DNA from: JADGRA01 sp052143535
GTDB lineage: Bacteria > Myxococcota > Myxococcia > Myxococcales > Myxococcaceae
DNA: 64,000 nucleotides
Direction of reading: 5' to 3'
Assembly (NCBI GenBank): GCA_052143535.1
Contig: JBKQSS010000062.1
Location: 1-64,000 of the forward strand
The position numbers and the translations under genes were made by a program. Under the pieces are notes generated by a model. The model worked only from the letters and a program-made list of their open reading frames with translations, was not told the DNA's origin and searched no databases. Positions 51,016 to 58,528 of this stretch are shown one piece after another; positions within the stretch are counted from its first letter, which is position 1, and each line of letters begins with the position of its first letter.

Positions 51016-52010
51016 GGCCCCTCAGGACACTGCTCTCGGTGCTACTGGCGGCGGCTGTCGTCGGCTGCTTGGGGCCCTACCAAATGATTGGCGAGGAGCT
51101 GGACCCCACCGTTCCCCTCGGGGACCAGCCCACATGGATACAGGCCACGCCGGAACAGACGACGCTCATTGTCTTTGCCCGGCCGGACGGAGGTTTCTCG
51201 GCGCCCTTCTCGCTGACCACCATCGCCAGCGACCTATCCACCGTCATCCTCACCGGGACGTACTCGTCGACAGCCACCGAGGTCACCCTCAACAGCACAC
51301 TGAAGTACACCCTCGATTACCAGTACGACGTCTCGGTCACGTCGCGCACCGGCGCGCAGCGCTTCAACGTCGACGGCGGCGCGACCTACACCACCAGCCT
51401 CGATGGTGGAATCCTCACGCTGACGGGAACTCCTGCCCTGGGCAGCTTCGTCGCCTTCCCACAAGCGCTGGCCAATCTTCAGGCCACCACTCAGGCCGAG
51501 GCCAACTGTGTGCTGCGTGTCTATGACTTGACGGTCATCAGCGCCGAGGCCCGCATCCTTGGCTTCAACGGGCCGGCCATCATCCAGTACACCAGCCCCG
51601 CCAACTTCAACGGCGTCATCAGCGGCTTCCTCGGCATCAGCGTGCAGAGTCTCTTCAATCCAAACGTCACCCAGGTCTTCCAAAACTACAGCGACTTCTC
51701 GGGCTTCGTGCTCGACGGAACCCAGTACACGGTGACCGACCTCAACGGCAACGGCTACCTCTCCGACGTCGTCAACTTCCAGATGGCGGGAGTTCCTCCG
51801 TCGGACGGCGGCCCAACGGCGCCCGGCATCTCAGGCCAGGTGGCCTATGGGAATGCGCAGGGGAGTCCGCCGAGCATTCTCATCAACGGCGGCACGCCCT
51901 CGGCAGGCTCCTACCAGCTCACCCTCGACGGTGGGTCGACCTTCCTCATCAGCTACGCCGTGCTCGACTCCATCGATGTCACGCCCTGCGTCTCGACGCC
52001 GCAGCAGTGA
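51012..52010 (+). CDS. large lipoprotein, unknown (332 aa)
   Basis: Lipobox VVGC at Cys19. Thr/Ser/Gly-rich with many short beta strands (LIVFARPDGGFSAPFSLTTI; YTVTDLNGNGYLSDVV), acid residues in turn positions that could bind calcium (DLNGNGYLSD). No domain recognised. Translationally coupled to the barrel-like protein, suggesting one envelope complex. Convergent with sdhB. Confidence 0.65.
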   Translation: MRPLRTLLSVLLAAAVVGCLGPYQMIGEELDPTVPLGDQPTWIQATPEQTTLIVFARPDGGFSAPFSLTTIASDLSTVILTGTYSSTATEVTLNSTLKYTLDYQYDVSVTSRTGAQRFNVDGGATYTTSLDGGILTLTGTPALGSFVAFPQALANLQATTQAEANCVLRVYDLTVISAEARILGFNGPAIIQYTSPANFNGVISGFLGISVQSLFNPNVTQVFQNYSDFSGFVLDGTQYTVTDLNGNGYLSDVVNFQMAGVPPSDGGPTAPGISGQVAYGNAQGSPPSILINGGTPSAGSYQLTLDGGSTFLISYAVLDSIDVTPCVSTPQQ

Positions 52011-52029
52011 GCCCGACGCCCTTCAGGGG

Positions 52030-52812
52030 CTAGCCCGCTTCTCCGCCGCCCGCTCCCGGCAGCCGGCGCCCCCAGCTGAGGCTCGCGCGGAGGTATTCGC
52101 GGTTGAAGCGGGCAATGTTGCCCAGGCTGATGCCCTTCGGACAAACAGCCTCGCACTCGCCGTGGTTGGTGCAGCTGCCGAAGCCTTCGGCATCCATCTG
52201 CGCCACCATCTTTCGCACCCGCTCGGGACGTTCTGGCTGCCCTTGCGGGAGCAGCGCCAGCTGGGAAACCTTCGCCGCGGTGAAGAGCATCGCCGAGGCG
52301 TTGGGACAGGCGGCAACGCAGGCGCCGCAACCAATGCACGCTGCTGCATCCATCGCGAGGTCAGCGTTCTCCTTGGCGACGGGCAAGCAGTTGGCGTCCT
52401 GGGCGCCGCCGATGGGAGCCGAGATGAAGCCCCCCGCAGCGATGATGCGGTCGAAGGCGCTGCGGTCGACGATGAGGTCCTTCACCACCGGAAAGGCGTT
52501 CGCCCGGAACGGCTCCAGGGTGAGAGTGTCACCGTCGTGAAAGCTGCGCATGTGCAACTGGCAGGAAGTGGTGCGTCGGCGCGGTCCATGAGCACTGCCG
52601 TTAATCACCACGCCGCACTGGCCGCAGATTCCCTCACGGCAGTCGTGGTCGAAGCCGATGGGTTCTTCGCCTCGGGCGATGAGGCGCTCGTTGACCACGT
52701 CCAGCATCTCCAGGAAAGACATCTCGGGGCTGATGTCCGGGGCCTGGTAGGTGACGAACCGCCCCGGGTCCCGGGCGTCTTTCTGGCGCCAGACGTTCAG
52801 GGTCACGTTCAC
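52030..52812 (-). CDS. sdhB: succinate dehydrogenase iron-sulfur subunit SdhB (260 aa)
   Basis: Electron-transfer subunit of respiratory complex II. 2Fe-2S ligands CREGICGQCG and a further Cys in TTSCQLHMRSF; 4Fe-4S ligands CIGCGACVAACP; 3Fe-4S ligands CTNHGECEAVCPKGI. The start is GTG 52812, overlapping the stop of a nine-codon open frame (MRENLAVYK) that resembles an SdhA C-terminus. It is cut off from sdhCA by the 52.8-55.5 kb island; in relatives sdhC-A-B are contiguous. It must have a promoter inside the island or rely on read-through. Confidence 0.96.
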   Translation of the reverse strand: MNVTLNVWRQKDARDPGRFVTYQAPDISPEMSFLEMLDVVNERLIARGEEPIGFDHDCREGICGQCGVVINGSAHGPRRRTTSCQLHMRSFHDGDTLTLEPFRANAFPVVKDLIVDRSAFDRIIAAGGFISAPIGGAQDANCLPVAKENADLAMDAAACIGCGACVAACPNASAMLFTAAKVSQLALLPQGQPERPERVRKMVAQMDAEGFGSCTNHGECEAVCPKGISLGNIARFNREYLRASLSWGRRLPGAGGGEAG

Positions 52813-53215
52813 TTGTACACCGCCAAATTCTCTCTCATCAGAGGTGGCTCTCCTGCCGTTCCGAGGACCTTATACGTTCCACACTGTTTGCCTACCACCA
52901 CCAGACATTTCAATTTCGGGTGGCAGGCAGCAGAAGAGCGAATGCCCAAGCGCAAACGAGGCGGCCCTCGCCGGCCGATGCTCTCGAAGCAGGCCGGCTG
53001 CGCTGCAGTGGCGCCGGTTCGCCATTCTTGAAAGAACGGAAGCTGCTTCTTGAACTCGACAAGCCGCGTAAGAAGGAGTTCCAATGCCCGAGCCCAACCC
53101 CGGAAAATGGAGAACCTGCTCCCGGGGCCACGGTTACCGGGGCACGACCGGATGCTCACGTTGATGGAGGGGCAGTCGGCCGGTCCGGCCGAAAAGAGAG
53201 AGGGCGAGACCAGGC
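52813..53215. other. 403-bp gene-poor stretch upstream of sdhB
   Basis: No convincing gene. On the minus strand the last 31 nt hold a nine-codon frame ending in VYK-stop that overlaps the sdhB start (GTGA), perhaps a leftover of an sdhA end. A palindrome TCGGCCGG-T-CCGGCCGA lies at 53176-53192, 23 nt before the DUF1801 gene. The sequence between has scattered short open frames in all phases and looks degraded. Confidence 0.5.
52835..52844. repeat. direct repeat copy 1 flanking the sdh island
   Basis: TCATCAGAGG, present again in the same orientation at 55518-55527. The two copies bracket the genes inserted between sdhA and sdhB. In addition TCACTTGTA occurs at 52809-52817 (sdhB start) and 55559-55567 (sdhA stop). 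Confidence 0.55.
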
Positions 53216-53572
53216 GTGATTCGCAAGGCCACCACCATCGATGAGTACCTCTCAACCGTCACGGGCGAGAGGCGGAAGACCCTCGAGCAGCTGCGGCAAA
53301 CTATCCGGTCCATCATCCCCAAGGCCGAGGAATGCATCAGCTACCGAATTCCTGCCTTCCGTCTGGATGGCATCGTCATCGCGGGCTTCCTGGCAAGGGC
53401 CAAGGGCTGCTCATATGTCCCGTTTAGCGGAACGACGCTCAAGACCCTAACGAGCGATGTCCGTGGGTACGAGCAGACGAAAAGCTCTCTCCATTTTGAT
53501 GCCGACGAACCGCTTCCAACGGCCCTGGTCCGGAAGCTGATTAAGGTGCGCATCGCCGAAGCCGCGAAGTAG
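53216..53572 (+). CDS. DUF1801 family protein (118 aa)
   Basis: Matches the YdhG/DUF1801 fold (iron-chaperone-like in name, frataxin-like): TIDEYLSTVTGERRKTLEQLRQTIRSIIPKAEECISYRIPAFRLDG and YVPFSGTTLKTL. Function in bacteria is not settled. GTG start. It is the first of the island genes between sdhB and sdhA and reads opposite to both. Confidence 0.85.
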   Translation: MIRKATTIDEYLSTVTGERRKTLEQLRQTIRSIIPKAEECISYRIPAFRLDGIVIAGFLARAKGCSYVPFSGTTLKTLTSDVRGYEQTKSSLHFDADEPLPTALVRKLIKVRIAEAAK

Positions 53573-53633
53573 GTGCGACGCCCTCAGGCCCTGCGCCGGC
53601 TCGAAGCCGACGCGTCGTGGCGAGGGCCTACAA

Positions 53634-54071
53634 GTGAAGCCCACTGTGGTTGCGCGAGCCCGTTTTCCCCCTCTGCGTGGAGGCCGCCTTCCCCGCGCGC
53701 AACAAGCGGGAGGAGCTGATGCCCGGCAGTCCCTCTGGGCGTGGAGAAAAGCCGACCCGGAGTTTTCGGACGCATTTGACGCAGCCCAGGCGGACGGCGT
53801 CATCCGCGACGCTGCGCTGAAGGAGAAGGACATCGCTGCTGCCTCTTGGCTGTTGGCGCGGATGCAGCCCCGCCTCTACGCGCAGCAAGTCCGGGTGATG
53901 CTGGACGCTGAGATTGAGAAGTGGGGCAACAAACTGCGGACCGTGCTGCCCGAGCACGTCATGGAACTGGTGGACGCCGCCTCCGAGTCCTTCATGTCCG
54001 GTAGCGATGGCGACGACCTCGGGGATTTCCCCATCATCGGGCCCTCGCCGCACAACCCGGACGCCGCCTGA
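53634..54071 (+). CDS. terminase-small-subunit-like fragment (145 aa)
   Basis: Residues 30-60 (SLWAWRKADPEFSDAFDAA) match the part after the helix-turn-helix of phage terminase small subunits and related proteins. The preceding helices, where the HTH should be, read as a poor Arg/Gly/Pro sequence, so the N-terminus is probably frameshifted or replaced. Residues 65-115 are helical. GTG start, weak. It suggests phage-derived DNA inside the island. Confidence 0.45.
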   Translation: MKPTVVARARFPPLRGGRLPRAQQAGGADARQSLWAWRKADPEFSDAFDAAQADGVIRDAALKEKDIAAASWLLARMQPRLYAQQVRVMLDAEIEKWGNKLRTVLPEHVMELVDAASESFMSGSDGDDLGDFPIIGPSPHNPDAA

Positions 54072-54129
54072 CGCCCCAGCGCCCGCGCCCGACTGCATCG
54101 AGGGCACCGGTGGTAGACTCGGGGCCTCT

Positions 54130-54666
54130 ATGTGGAAAGCGCCGCTCCTGCTGGTCTTCGCTGTGGTCGCCGGTCTGATGGCTGGTGCGTGCGGAAGTGG
54201 CTCGCTGAACACTGCCTTTGATGGAACGTGGACGGGGACTTTAATGAGCGTCTACACCGAAGACGATGGTGGGTTTTCCGGCAGTGTTGGCGGAAGCGGA
54301 GCCTACGGACAGCTAATCGTCACCGTCTCGGGAAGTTCAGCGCAACTCAGCGGCGTCTGTGGCGGCGAAACGTCTGGGGGTTCGGTCGTTGTGACGGGTT
54401 CGGGGAATGCCGCCACGTTGCCGTCGGAGACTGTCGCTTGCCAGTTTGCGGGTTTTTGTCCTGGTCCCAGCCTTGGCGACGGTCCAGGCCCCGACGCGGG
54501 CACGGGTACTGTCATCTACTCTAGCGGGATGGTCACGCTCTCTAACGCCGCACCTCCGCAACTGGCGATGTCGCTCACGGGGAGATTCATGATTCCGTGT
54601 TCGGACACCATGGGGTACCCCGAGGTCAACGTTACGACAACCTTCATGGGCTTTCAGTCGCCCTAG
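54130..54666 (+). CDS. lipoprotein, Gly/Ser-rich beta protein (178 aa)
   Basis: Lipobox LMAGAC with Cys21. The mature part (FDGTWTGTLMSVYTEDDGGFSG; LIVTVSGSSAQLSGVCGG; FMIPCSDTMGYPEVNV) has repeated short beta strands and paired Cys, like small secreted beta-sandwich domains of myxobacteria. Codon use looks less GC-biased than the flanking sdh genes. Start ATG 54130 by signal peptide; the frame is open upstream. Confidence 0.65.
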   Translation: MWKAPLLLVFAVVAGLMAGACGSGSLNTAFDGTWTGTLMSVYTEDDGGFSGSVGGSGAYGQLIVTVSGSSAQLSGVCGGETSGGSVVVTGSGNAATLPSETVACQFAGFCPGPSLGDGPGPDAGTGTVIYSSGMVTLSNAAPPQLAMSLTGRFMIPCSDTMGYPEVNVTTTFMGFQSP

Positions 54667-54827
54667 CAATTGCGGTTTGCATGGGAAGTGGAGCGAACCA
54701 ACGACTGCCCCGAGGCCAGGGCGAGTAGCAGCGGCGTCCCCCCCTTGAAGGCGACCGCCGCATTTGCCCCAGAAACGGCGAACGGCACCCCGGACGTACT
54801 CCACCAGCTACCCCCCTTTGGCACTCC

Positions 54828-55268
54828 TCAGTGGCAACCCGTCGCCGGCAGTCCGCCATCGCTCGGCGTTTGACCAGATGGGCAAGGGAGGCAGCAATAA
54901 ATTCCGGCGGGACTTCCCGCGCCTTTACAGTCCTGAGTGCCTACCGTCCCTTGGCACTGAACGTTCCCGAGGATGCACTCCCCGCCGGCCGCAAGGCACT
55001 CCGTATCCGTCGAGTAGCAACCCGTTGCCGGCGGGCCGCCGTCGTTCGGCGTTTGACCAGACGGACACGGAAGACAGCAAAAAGCGCCCGCTGGATTGAG
55101 CGGTGGACCGCACTGCTGAGGCCCTTCGGTCCCCTCGCACGGCCCAGAACCGACAAGGCACTCACCCCCTGCTGCAGTGCACTGCGCATTGTCGTTCATG
55201 GACGTGCTGGTGCAGCCGATGACCAACAACAGGATGAGGACAGCGAGACTCTTGATTGGCTGTTGCAC
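54828..55268 (-). CDS. Cys-rich lipoprotein with internal duplication (146 aa)
   Basis: Lipobox LLVIGC (Cys19). Two tandem repeats of about 54 residues follow: both run CxAAGGECxxG, a middle Cys pair, PAGxxCCLPCPSGQTP, then DGGxPATGC. Each has about nine Cys, so disulfide-linked modules are likely. The repeat is obvious at DNA level too. Such repeats can expand or contract by recombination. Minus strand, same as sdh, but within the island. Bases 54667-54827 behind it hold no gene. Confidence 0.75.
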   Translation of the reverse strand: MQQPIKSLAVLILLLVIGCTSTSMNDNAQCTAAGGECLVGSGPCEGTEGPQQCGPPLNPAGAFCCLPCPSGQTPNDGGPPATGCYSTDTECLAAGGECILGNVQCQGTVGTQDCKGAGSPAGIYCCLPCPSGQTPSDGGLPATGCH

Positions 55269-55558
55269 GCCCCCCCCCGGCGATAGAGCTAAAGCCTTAC
55301 TCTAGCTCTGGCAGGAACGGTCCAGTGGCTGTAGGGAGGCACGGTTTTCTTGTTTCGAGGCCGTCTCGCTGTGCCTCTGAGGCCAGCGCGCGCAGCAGCG
55401 TCGGCCCCGTGTGAAGGTGCCGCCGCATTTGCTCCAGCCGCGGATGACCGCCCCGCCTCTCTGGTCATCCCGGCGGGAGTGGCACCAAGATTGGCTCCAG
55501 CCGCCCCAGGCCGGCCGTCATCAGAGGGGAAATGACATCGAATCGCCGGAAAGCAAAG
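55269..55558. other. 290-bp intergenic stretch at the right end of the sdh island
   Basis: No gene is supported. AGAGCTA and TAGCTCT (55285-55309, 11-nt loop) form a 7-bp inverted repeat just upstream of the Cys-rich lipoprotein gene and could be its operator. The second copy of TCATCAGAGG lies at 55518-55527, 31 nt after the sdhA stop. Confidence 0.45.
55518..55527. repeat. direct repeat copy 2 flanking the sdh island
   Basis: TCATCAGAGG, identical to 52835-52844, same orientation, 31 nt downstream of the sdhA stop codon. Confidence 0.55.
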
Positions 55559-57472
55559 TCACTTGTAGCTCCTCACCGAGAGATGCACGTTTTCGAAGTC
55601 CAAAGGCTCGACGTTTCGCTCCGGCTTGTTTCCCTCACCGGCGTACTGCCAGGCGGCGACATGACAGAAGTGCTCGTCGTCGCGTAGCGCCTCACCCTCC
55701 GACGTCTGGTACTCCTCGCGAAAGTGGCCGCCGCAGGATTCGCGGCGCTCCAGCGCGTCGAGACACATCAGCTCACCTAGCTCGAGGAAATCCGCGACCC
55801 GTCCTGCCAATTCGAGCGACTGATTGAGCGACTCGCCGCTTCCCACCACCTTGACGTCCTTCCAGAAGGCTTCCCGCAATTCGGGAATGCGCTGGAGGGC
55901 CTGCTTCAGGCCGGCCTCGTTTCGCGCCATCCCGCAGTACTCCCACATCAGCCGGCCCAGCTCTCGGTGGAAGTGCGTGGGGCTGTGGCCGCCGCGCACC
56001 TCAATCAGCCGTTGCGTCCGCTGCGCCACCGCCTTCTCGGCTTCCTTCACCGCCGGGTGCTCGACCGAGACCGGCGGGCGCTTGGTGGAGGCCAGGTAGT
56101 TTCCGATGGTGTAGGGGATGATGAAGTAGCCGTCCGCCAGCCCTTGCATCAAAGCGCTCGCGCCAAGCCGGTTGGCTCCGTGGTCGCTGAAGTTCGCCTC
56201 GCCAAGCACATGCAGCCCGGGCAGAGTCGACATCAAATTGTAATCCACCCACAGCCCCCCCATCGTGTAGTGGATGGCGGGGTAGATGCGCATCGGGACC
56301 TTGTAAGGGTCCTCATCGGTGATGCGGTTGTACATCTCGAAGAGGTTTCCGTACTTTTCCTCGATGCTCTTGCGGCCGAGGCGCTGAATCGCATCGGCAA
56401 AGTCGAGGTACACGCCTTTGCCACCGGGGCCCACGCCGCGACCCTCATCACAGACGCGCTTGGCCGCTCGAGAGGCGATGTCGCGTGGGGCAAGGTTACC
56501 GAAGCTTGGGTACATCCGCTCGAGGTAGTAATCGCGTTCCGCGTCCGGGACCTCTCCTGGCGGACGTGTCTCGCCTGGCTTCTTCGGCACCCAGATGCGT
56601 CCATCGTTGCGCAAGCTCTCGCTCATCAGCGTGAGCTTTGACTGGTAGTCGCCGGTGACCGGAATGCAAGTCGGGTGGATTTGCGTGAAACACGGGTTTC
56701 CGAAGGCGGCTCCCTTTTTGTAGGCGCGCCAGATGGCAGTTGCGTTGCAGCCTTTGGCGTAGGTGGCCAAATAGAAGACATTCCCGTAGCCGCCGGTGGC
56801 CAGGCAAACCGCGTCCGCGAGGTGGGAGCGAACTTCGCCACTCACCAGGTCCCTGGTGACGATGCCCCGGGCGTGCCCGTCGATGACGATGACGTCCTGC
56901 ATCTCGTGACGGGTGAACATCTCCACCTTGCCAGCCGCCACCTGTCGTTCCAGCGCCTGGTAAGCCCCGAGCAGCAGCTGCTGACCGGTTTGACCGCGCG
57001 CGTAGAAGGTGCGCGAGACCTGCGCGCCCCCGAAGCTCCGGTTGTCGAGCAGCCCCCCGTACTCGCGGGCAAAGGGAACGCCGATGGCCACACACTGGTC
57101 GATGATGTTCCCCGACACCTGGGCCAGCCGGTAGACATTGGCTTCTCGTGACCGGAAGTCTCCTCCCTTCACGGTGTCGTAGAAGAGCCGGTACACGCTG
57201 TCGCCGTCATTGCGGTAATTCTTGGCGGCGTTGATGCCGCCTTGGGCGGCGATGGAGTGGGCGCGCCGCGGGCTGTCCTGGTAGCAGAAGGACTTCACGT
57301 TGTAGCCGAGCTCGCCCAGCGACGCCGCGGCGCCGGCTCCAGCCAGCCCACTGCCGACGATGATGACGGTGAACTTGCGCTTGTTGGCCGGGTTCACCAG
57401 CTTCATCTCGAACCGGTGACGGTCCCACTTCTTCTCGAGCGGGCCCTCGGGAATATTCGAGCGGAGGTCCAT
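55559..57472 (-). CDS. sdhA: succinate dehydrogenase flavoprotein subunit SdhA (637 aa)
   Basis: Oxidises succinate to fumarate. FAD-binding VGSGLAGAGAAASL near residue 40, covalent-FAD His in RRAHSIAAQGGINAAK, substrate and capping segments ATGGYGNVFYLATYAKGCNATAIWRAYKKGA, HPTCIPVTGDYQSKLTLMSESLRNDGRIW, and the HYTMGGLWVDYNL and GEANFSDHGANRLGASALMQG regions. It is of the long B-type (as in the three-subunit enzymes with a single cytochrome b subunit), matching the single sdhC. 10 bp behind sdhC. Confidence 0.97.
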   Translation of the reverse strand: MDLRSNIPEGPLEKKWDRHRFEMKLVNPANKRKFTVIIVGSGLAGAGAAASLGELGYNVKSFCYQDSPRRAHSIAAQGGINAAKNYRNDGDSVYRLFYDTVKGGDFRSREANVYRLAQVSGNIIDQCVAIGVPFAREYGGLLDNRSFGGAQVSRTFYARGQTGQQLLLGAYQALERQVAAGKVEMFTRHEMQDVIVIDGHARGIVTRDLVSGEVRSHLADAVCLATGGYGNVFYLATYAKGCNATAIWRAYKKGAAFGNPCFTQIHPTCIPVTGDYQSKLTLMSESLRNDGRIWVPKKPGETRPPGEVPDAERDYYLERMYPSFGNLAPRDIASRAAKRVCDEGRGVGPGGKGVYLDFADAIQRLGRKSIEEKYGNLFEMYNRITDEDPYKVPMRIYPAIHYTMGGLWVDYNLMSTLPGLHVLGEANFSDHGANRLGASALMQGLADGYFIIPYTIGNYLASTKRPPVSVEHPAVKEAEKAVAQRTQRLIEVRGGHSPTHFHRELGRLMWEYCGMARNEAGLKQALQRIPELREAFWKDVKVVGSGESLNQSLELAGRVADFLELGELMCLDALERRESCGGHFREEYQTSEGEALRDDEHFCHVAAWQYAGEGNKPERNVEPLDFENVHLSVRSYK

Positions 57473-57482
57473 ATGCGCCCCT

Positions 57483-58181
57483 TCAGCGGACCCAGCCGGC
57501 CAGCACAGCGACCGGGAAGGAGAGGTTGCCGAGCACCACCAGAGCTGCCAACCCGACGCAGACCACGTTGCGCAGCCGGTTGTAGCGGGGATGGTTCAGC
57601 CCAAGTGTTTGAAGCATGCTCCAGGAGCCGTGGAAGAGGTGGAGGGCGAGAATCAGCGTCGCGAGGATGTAGACCACGGCCACCGGCACCACCTGAAAGC
57701 CAGTGACGACGTTGTGGTAGACGTCTCCAGGAATGAAGTCCGGGTGGACGTCACCGGTGGTGAAGTGCAGCAGGTGGTAGAGGATGAAGGCCAGCAGAAA
57801 AACCCCCGACCACCGCATGGTCCGGGAGGCGTACGTCGACTCGCGGGCCTTCCACTGGCGGTAGCCCACCTGGCGCGCCCTTCGGTTGACCAAGGTGAGC
57901 GAGGTCATCGCCCAGAGGTGCAGCAGCACCGACGTGAGGAGCACCGCCCGGGCAATCCAGATACCGGCCCCATGCAAGAACGTGTGGAGGAAGACGCTGT
58001 AGGCGTTGAGGGCCTCGGGCCCCGCGTACAGCTGAAGGTTGCCGAGCATGTGGACAATCACGAAGCCGAAGAGAATCAGCCCAGTGACGGCCATCACCAC
58101 TTTCTTGCCCACCGTCCCGGTGAGAAAGAGCTCCGGTTCCGCTGTGGCCTGTCCCTTGCTCATCGCGGGCGCGGTGGGCAT
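57483..58181 (-). CDS. sdhC: succinate dehydrogenase cytochrome b subunit SdhC (232 aa)
   Basis: Diheme cytochrome b anchor with five membrane helices: VVMAVTGLILFGFVIVHMLGN, IARAVLLTSVLLHLWAM, WSGVFLLAFILYHLLHF, VVYILATLILALHLFHG, and VCVGLAALVVLGNLSFP. Heme-ligand His residues appear in the first four helices, as in the B. subtilis/Wolinella type. ATG 58181 has GAGGAGG 8 nt upstream; the longer open frame is rejected. First gene of the sdhCA operon. Confidence 0.95.
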   Translation of the reverse strand: MPTAPAMSKGQATAEPELFLTGTVGKKVVMAVTGLILFGFVIVHMLGNLQLYAGPEALNAYSVFLHTFLHGAGIWIARAVLLTSVLLHLWAMTSLTLVNRRARQVGYRQWKARESTYASRTMRWSGVFLLAFILYHLLHFTTGDVHPDFIPGDVYHNVVTGFQVVPVAVVYILATLILALHLFHGSWSMLQTLGLNHPRYNRLRNVVCVGLAALVVLGNLSFPVAVLAGWVR

Positions 58182-58460
58182 ACAGGAACCTCCTCGTGAA
58201 CGTCGGTTAATCGCAGGGTTGCACGGGTCGCAAGCCCCGATGGGCGCCCCGAAATGCCACGCATGTGACTCCGCGGCACTTGGAGGGGCAAGCACAAAGC
58301 TCGCTGGGCGCCAAGCCCTCTCCCGGCTTCGCTCATCCTCGCCATCAGCTGGGGGCTGTCAGTCTGGGTGTCCAGCGCCCGAGCAGGGTGAGGAGGGGCC
58401 GAAGGCACCCTCAGCCCCCGATGGGGACTCGGCCAGCGTCAAGCGGCGGCACTTCCTCTG
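58182..58460. other. sdhC leader and promoter region
   Basis: No gene. On the minus strand, GAGGAGG lies before sdhC and a poor TTGCGA/TTAACC promoter-like pair lies further upstream (about 58207-58234). The rest shows no clear structure. Confidence 0.4.
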
Positions 58461-58506
58461 CGAAAAAAAGAAACCGCGCGAGGGCAGCTTCGTCGCCCTC
58501 GCGCGG
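58461..58506 (-). terminator. rho-independent terminator of the phosphoesterase gene
   Basis: A perfect 12-bp stem (CCGCGCGAGGGC/GCCCTCGCGCGG, 9-nt loop) is followed on the minus strand by TTTCTTTTTTT. It lies 22 nt behind the stop of the phosphoesterase gene and is the best intrinsic terminator of the window. Confidence 0.92.
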
Positions 58507-58528
58507 CCGTGCTTTTAGTCAGTCAGCG

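Noticed and set aside
52809..53255. 148-aa minus-strand frame upstream of sdhB as a gene
   Set aside because: Composition is erratic, with no start signal or domain. Only its last nine codons, overlapping the sdhB start, look meaningful.
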